64,000 nucleotides of DNA from CAWUKT01 sp963923035. Its GTDB lineage: Bacteria; Bacteroidota; Bacteroidia; J057; JADKCL01. The notes beneath the pieces are model-generated. The model made no database searches. It saw nothing but the letters and a program-made list of their open reading frames with translations, and was not told the origin of the DNA. Within the stretch, counting starts at the first letter, position 1. Each line of letters begins with the position of its first letter. The translations under genes were made by a program, and so were the position numbers. Shown piece after piece: positions 62,201-64,000 of this stretch. The stretch is taken from contig CAWUKT010000003.1 of NCBI GenBank assembly GCA_963923035.1, forward strand, positions 124,001 to 188,000, given 5' to 3'.

Positions 62201-64000
62201 AGGGTGGGATTGATATTCGTCTGGGCCGTGAGTAGCGCCGGATGGTTGACATTCGTCGCGAAGACCGTCTGACAGTTGGCATCGTCCGTCACCGTGACCG
62301 AGTAACTACCCTGTCCGAGGCTGTTGATGTCCTGGGTGTTGGCAGTGAAACCACCGGGGCCTGTCCACGAGTAGGTGAAGTTCGGCGTACCCCCCGTCAG
62401 CAACAGATCGATGGATCCGTTGGTGAAGCCGTTACAGGAAGCGTCCACCACCGCTGCCGTAGCAGTGGCCGGAGTGGTCACGTCCACCTGGACGGTCGTG
62501 GTATCACCCGTACAGCCATTTTCCGTCACCACCAAGGTGATGTTCTTGATGCCAGGCGTACCCCAGGAGACTTGATAAGGACCTTGGCCCGAACCGCTGA
62601 CCACGTTACCGCCGTCAAAGTCAAAGGTGTACGTTCCAGCCGCGGAAGCCGAACCCGTATAGGTGATGGTCGCGGGATCATTCACACAGTGGGGGCCGGA
62701 AGCCGTGAAGGGAGAAGTCGGAAGCGGATTGACCACGATGGTCTGGGAACCCAGCGGAGAAGTACAGCCGTTCTCGGTGACCGACAAGGTTACCGTGGAC
62801 GTACCCGGTGTGGTATAGACCACGTTGTGGGGACCTTGACCGGTAGCGGTGGCAGGCGTTGCACCAGCACCGAAGTTCCAGGTATAGATCGCCGTGGTAT
62901 CGCTGAATCCAGTATAAGAGATGGCTACGACATCTCCGTCACAGGTGGAGGGCGGGATGTTGAAGTTTGCGTTCGGGATGGGGAATACAGTTACCAGCAC
63001 CGTATCAATGGCGATACAACCGGTCGAGACCTCGGTGACCTCCAAAATATAAGGTGTGATGGTCGGGGTGGTGCCCGCATTGGTCAGGGTAACCGTGGTC
63101 TGGGCGGCAGTGGTATTGGCGACCCCGTTTGTGGTCAGCCAGTTGTAGGTCTGACCAGGCTGAGCGGGGGTACCGATGGTACCGGAGCCACCGGAACAGA
63201 AGGAGATGTCAGGACCAGCATCTACAGCCACATTGACGTTCACCGTCACGCTGCCGGTATCGGTGCCCACACATCCGTTGGTATCGGTGACTGTCACCGT
63301 ATAGGGATAGGTACCCGAACCGGGATAAATATGGGTCAAACAGGAGTCCGTGGCCCCCGGGTTGGCAGACAATCCGCCCGGTCCCGTCCACTGGAAGGTA
63401 TAAGGCCCGGCGGGTATCTGGCCCCCGCCCTGTTGGGTGGGCGCGCACAGTGTCACCGTTCCACAGCCAGGGTTGGATATCGCTATCTGGGGGTTCACCT
63501 CACCGACATTGATCTGGACCGTAAACTGGTTCGTACCCAGAATCGGACAGGCATTGTCCTGGAGGGTGACGAGGAAGGAATACAAGCCAGCGGCCGGAGG
63601 CGTCCAGCAGAAGGTGGCACTCAGCGTCTGGCCGGGGCCGCCGCTGATGGTATCGGTAACCGTCGGGTTACCCGTCTGGGTGAAGGTAGCACCCGGGATA
63701 TTCTGGTTCCACCACATCGTCAGGGACTGGGTGGTGTCGGGGTCAATCGCAGGAAGTTCAACGCAGAGGTTGTTGCCCAAACAGGTATTGACCACGAAAC
63801 CGTTGGCGGTACCGCCGGTCGGGTTCAGCTGGGTCACCAGCGGAAGGGTGTTGGCCGGGCAGTTCAATACGTTGATCTGGACGTCCCGCACAATCGTGTT
63901 GATCAGGGTACCATTCCGATACTCTTCTACATATACACACAAGACACCAACTACGACGGCACCCGGGTTCGGGAGAATCGTGATGTCACCAGTGGTCGAG
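59254..64000 (-). CDS. Giant SprB-like adhesin, PKD and SprB repeats, type B T9SS domain, 5' end beyond window
   Basis: At least 1581 residues; the frame stays open to the window edge, so the true N-terminus lies beyond 64000. Reading up to the edge gives GDITILPNPGAVVVGV before CVYVEEYRNGTLINTI, matching an internal part of the adhesin at 26492-31336. Modules in order: the shared N-terminal module, PKD-like Ig domains, four SprB-type repeats (about 61560-62460; TNGSIDLLLTGGTPNFTYSW, SAGTYSVTVTDAQNCVVT), more Ig modules with AGPD-x-C, and PKD domains with WNFGDGSEVSNEEQP. The end, IPNVFSPNADGINDEFMV to AGDVTLVR, is the gliding-associated T9SS type B domain. Likely a mobile surface adhesin. 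Confidence 0.93.
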   Translation of the reverse strand, partial: STTGDITILPNPGAVVVGVLCVYVEEYRNGTLINTIVRDVQINVLNCPANTLPLVTQLNPTGGTANGFVVNTCLGNNLCVELPAIDPDTTQSLTMWWNQNIPGATFTQTGNPTVTDTISGGPGQTLSATFCWTPPAAGLYSFLVTLQDNACPILGTNQFTVQINVGEVNPQIAISNPGCGTVTLCAPTQQGGGQIPAGPYTFQWTGPGGLSANPGATDSCLTHIYPGSGTYPYTVTVTDTNGCVGTDTGSVTVNVNVAVDAGPDISFCSGGSGTIGTPAQPGQTYNWLTTNGVANTTAAQTTVTLTNAGTTPTITPYILEVTEVSTGCIAIDTVLVTVFPIPNANFNIPPSTCDGDVVAISYTGFSDTTAIYTWNFGAGATPATATGQGPHNVVYTTPGTSTVTLSVTENGCTSPLGSQTIVVNPLPTSPFTASGPHCVNDPATITYTGSASAAGTYTFDFDGGNVVSGSGQGPYQVSWGTPGIKNITLVVTENGCTGDTTTVQVDVTTPATATAAVVDASCNGFTNGSIDLLLTGGTPNFTYSWTGPGGFTANTQDINSLGQGSYSVTVTDDANCQTVFATNVNHPALLTAQTNINPTLCFQSSDGSATVNVAGGTQGYTYLWDVNAGGQPTATATGLSAGTYSVTVTDAQNCVVTATAQVTQPTPLSISSSSNPVSCFGQSDGNATALANGGVGNYTYTWTPGGSTGGTLANQVAGTYIVVAADSNGCTINDTIDILEPAPLTATTASTPTSCALQVDNGTASVFPTGGNGGYTYLWDDPNTQTNQQATGLAAGTYNVTVTDQLGCTVVASVNVGELLPPTVSTGAAAEFCEGEGGAIVTASASGGVPGYYYTWWCNLPTCGIDSINDNDPLVNPTVSTWYYVQATDTNGCVSNIDSVFVTVLPKPIVDAGPDIFICGDSAPCVILTPTIVNSNDATGPYIYNWFPSAGLNDPTIENPCARPDSTTIYTLVVTAANGCTSDFTTTDTLSSITVHVNPVPIAEAGPDRDVCLGDSVQLEGFGTGAGPDYRYEWSPISGLSSPTIPNPMASPALTTEYVLVVYSNGCPSYGDTAVVNVHTIPTVDAGPDVETCLGGSVLLDAQASGDSTSSYNFDWTPVLALDDPTLEDPTATPDSTTWYYVTATTDWGCESEPDSALVTVLPTPIAEAGPNQTICFPNSVELQGGYYYTTTDSADVADIFYLWTPGTNLSDPSIPTPIASPDASGYYYLTVETGVCSTTDSTFITVIPDVGLNVVSDTSTACEGVPVQLTATAGIGGADFSWFPTAGLDDPTSATPIATPDQTTTYTVIAGEGGCIDTMEITVDIIPTPDAGYLSSLTQGCAPHTVSFLQASTDAINYIWNFGDGSEVSNEEQPVHTYDQPGTYVVSLTAVNSGGCASTISSMEIDVQAPPVAQFNSNEAYPVELALPNTTVDFMDASRDAVTYLWSFGDGAVSEIMNPTHSYSVAGEYMVTLEVANAIGCVDEVTHGPFIIMTPDLFIPNVFSPNADGINDEFMVEYTGSQPFNLQIFDRWGVKLYDVRDKFAGWNGTTDAGEEVQEGTYYYRVTIGDKDYAGDVTLVR

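Noticed and set aside
61500..62500. Periodic repeats that could suggest a CRISPR array or tandem DNA repeats
   Set aside because: The period reflects SprB protein modules of about 80-90 residues that differ at the DNA level. There are no short identical repeats with unique spacers.

Overview
The window looks like chromosome of a member of the Bacteroidota, most likely the Saprospiria (Lewinella-like). The phylum call rests on six type A type IX secretion system (T9SS) cargo proteins, two giant proteins with the gliding-motility-associated (type B) C-terminal domain, a GldJ-like lipoprotein and a PorP/SprF protein. It is also supported by the Bacteroidota promoter consensus (TAnnTTTG) ahead of several genes and by the rimP-nusA-infB operon. 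The family-level call is inference. I see no rRNA, tRNA, CRISPR array, insertion sequence or prophage.

Layout. 1-7.6 kb: a partial LOG-family gene, a TPR histidine kinase, a MoxR/Mg-chelatase-like ATPase, a T9SS cargo protein and small membrane or lipoproteins. 7.6-13.2 kb: a 741-base non-coding leader region with perfect hairpins, then rimP-nusA-infB closed by a bidirectional terminator. 13.2-18.1 kb: housekeeping and unknown genes (DUF5071, MscS channel, VanW, MarC, and a translationally coupled B3/4 plus DUF4272 pair). 18.2-21.9 kb: a small polysaccharide cluster (GT4, WcaF-type acetyltransferase, two GT2) holding an extremely lysine-rich small protein. 22-33.8 kb: secreted and surface proteins, with a two-cluster ferredoxin, then a 1614-residue adhesin, gldJ and porP/sprF on the minus strand.

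34.2-37.6 kb: an apparent operon of sdaAB, a TolC-type channel and a HlyD/MacA-type adaptor. 37.7-49 kb: T9SS cargo, a Uma2 protein, a solitary nuoM, a sulfotransferase with an unknown partner, and lipoproteins. 49.2-56.5 kb: an FG-GAP T9SS protein, nuoG, an SPFH/prohibitin protein, the ABC-F factor EttA and an orphan Hpt protein. 56.5-64 kb: an NlpC/P60 lipoprotein, a phage-tail-lysozyme-domain protein whose N-terminus resembles cargo of extracellular contractile injection systems, a VanZ protein, and a second giant adhesin running off the right edge.

The main theme is the cell surface. T9SS cargo and its machinery (gldJ, porP/sprF) lie among genes for surface polysaccharide, envelope lipoproteins and efflux. 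The most interesting single gene is the lysozyme-like candidate effector at 57.2-58.6 kb. Other points of interest are the operon-less nuoM and nuoG, the sdaAB-tolC-adaptor operon without an inner-membrane transporter, promoter boxes lying almost on the start codon, and paired perfect hairpins in two intergenic regions.
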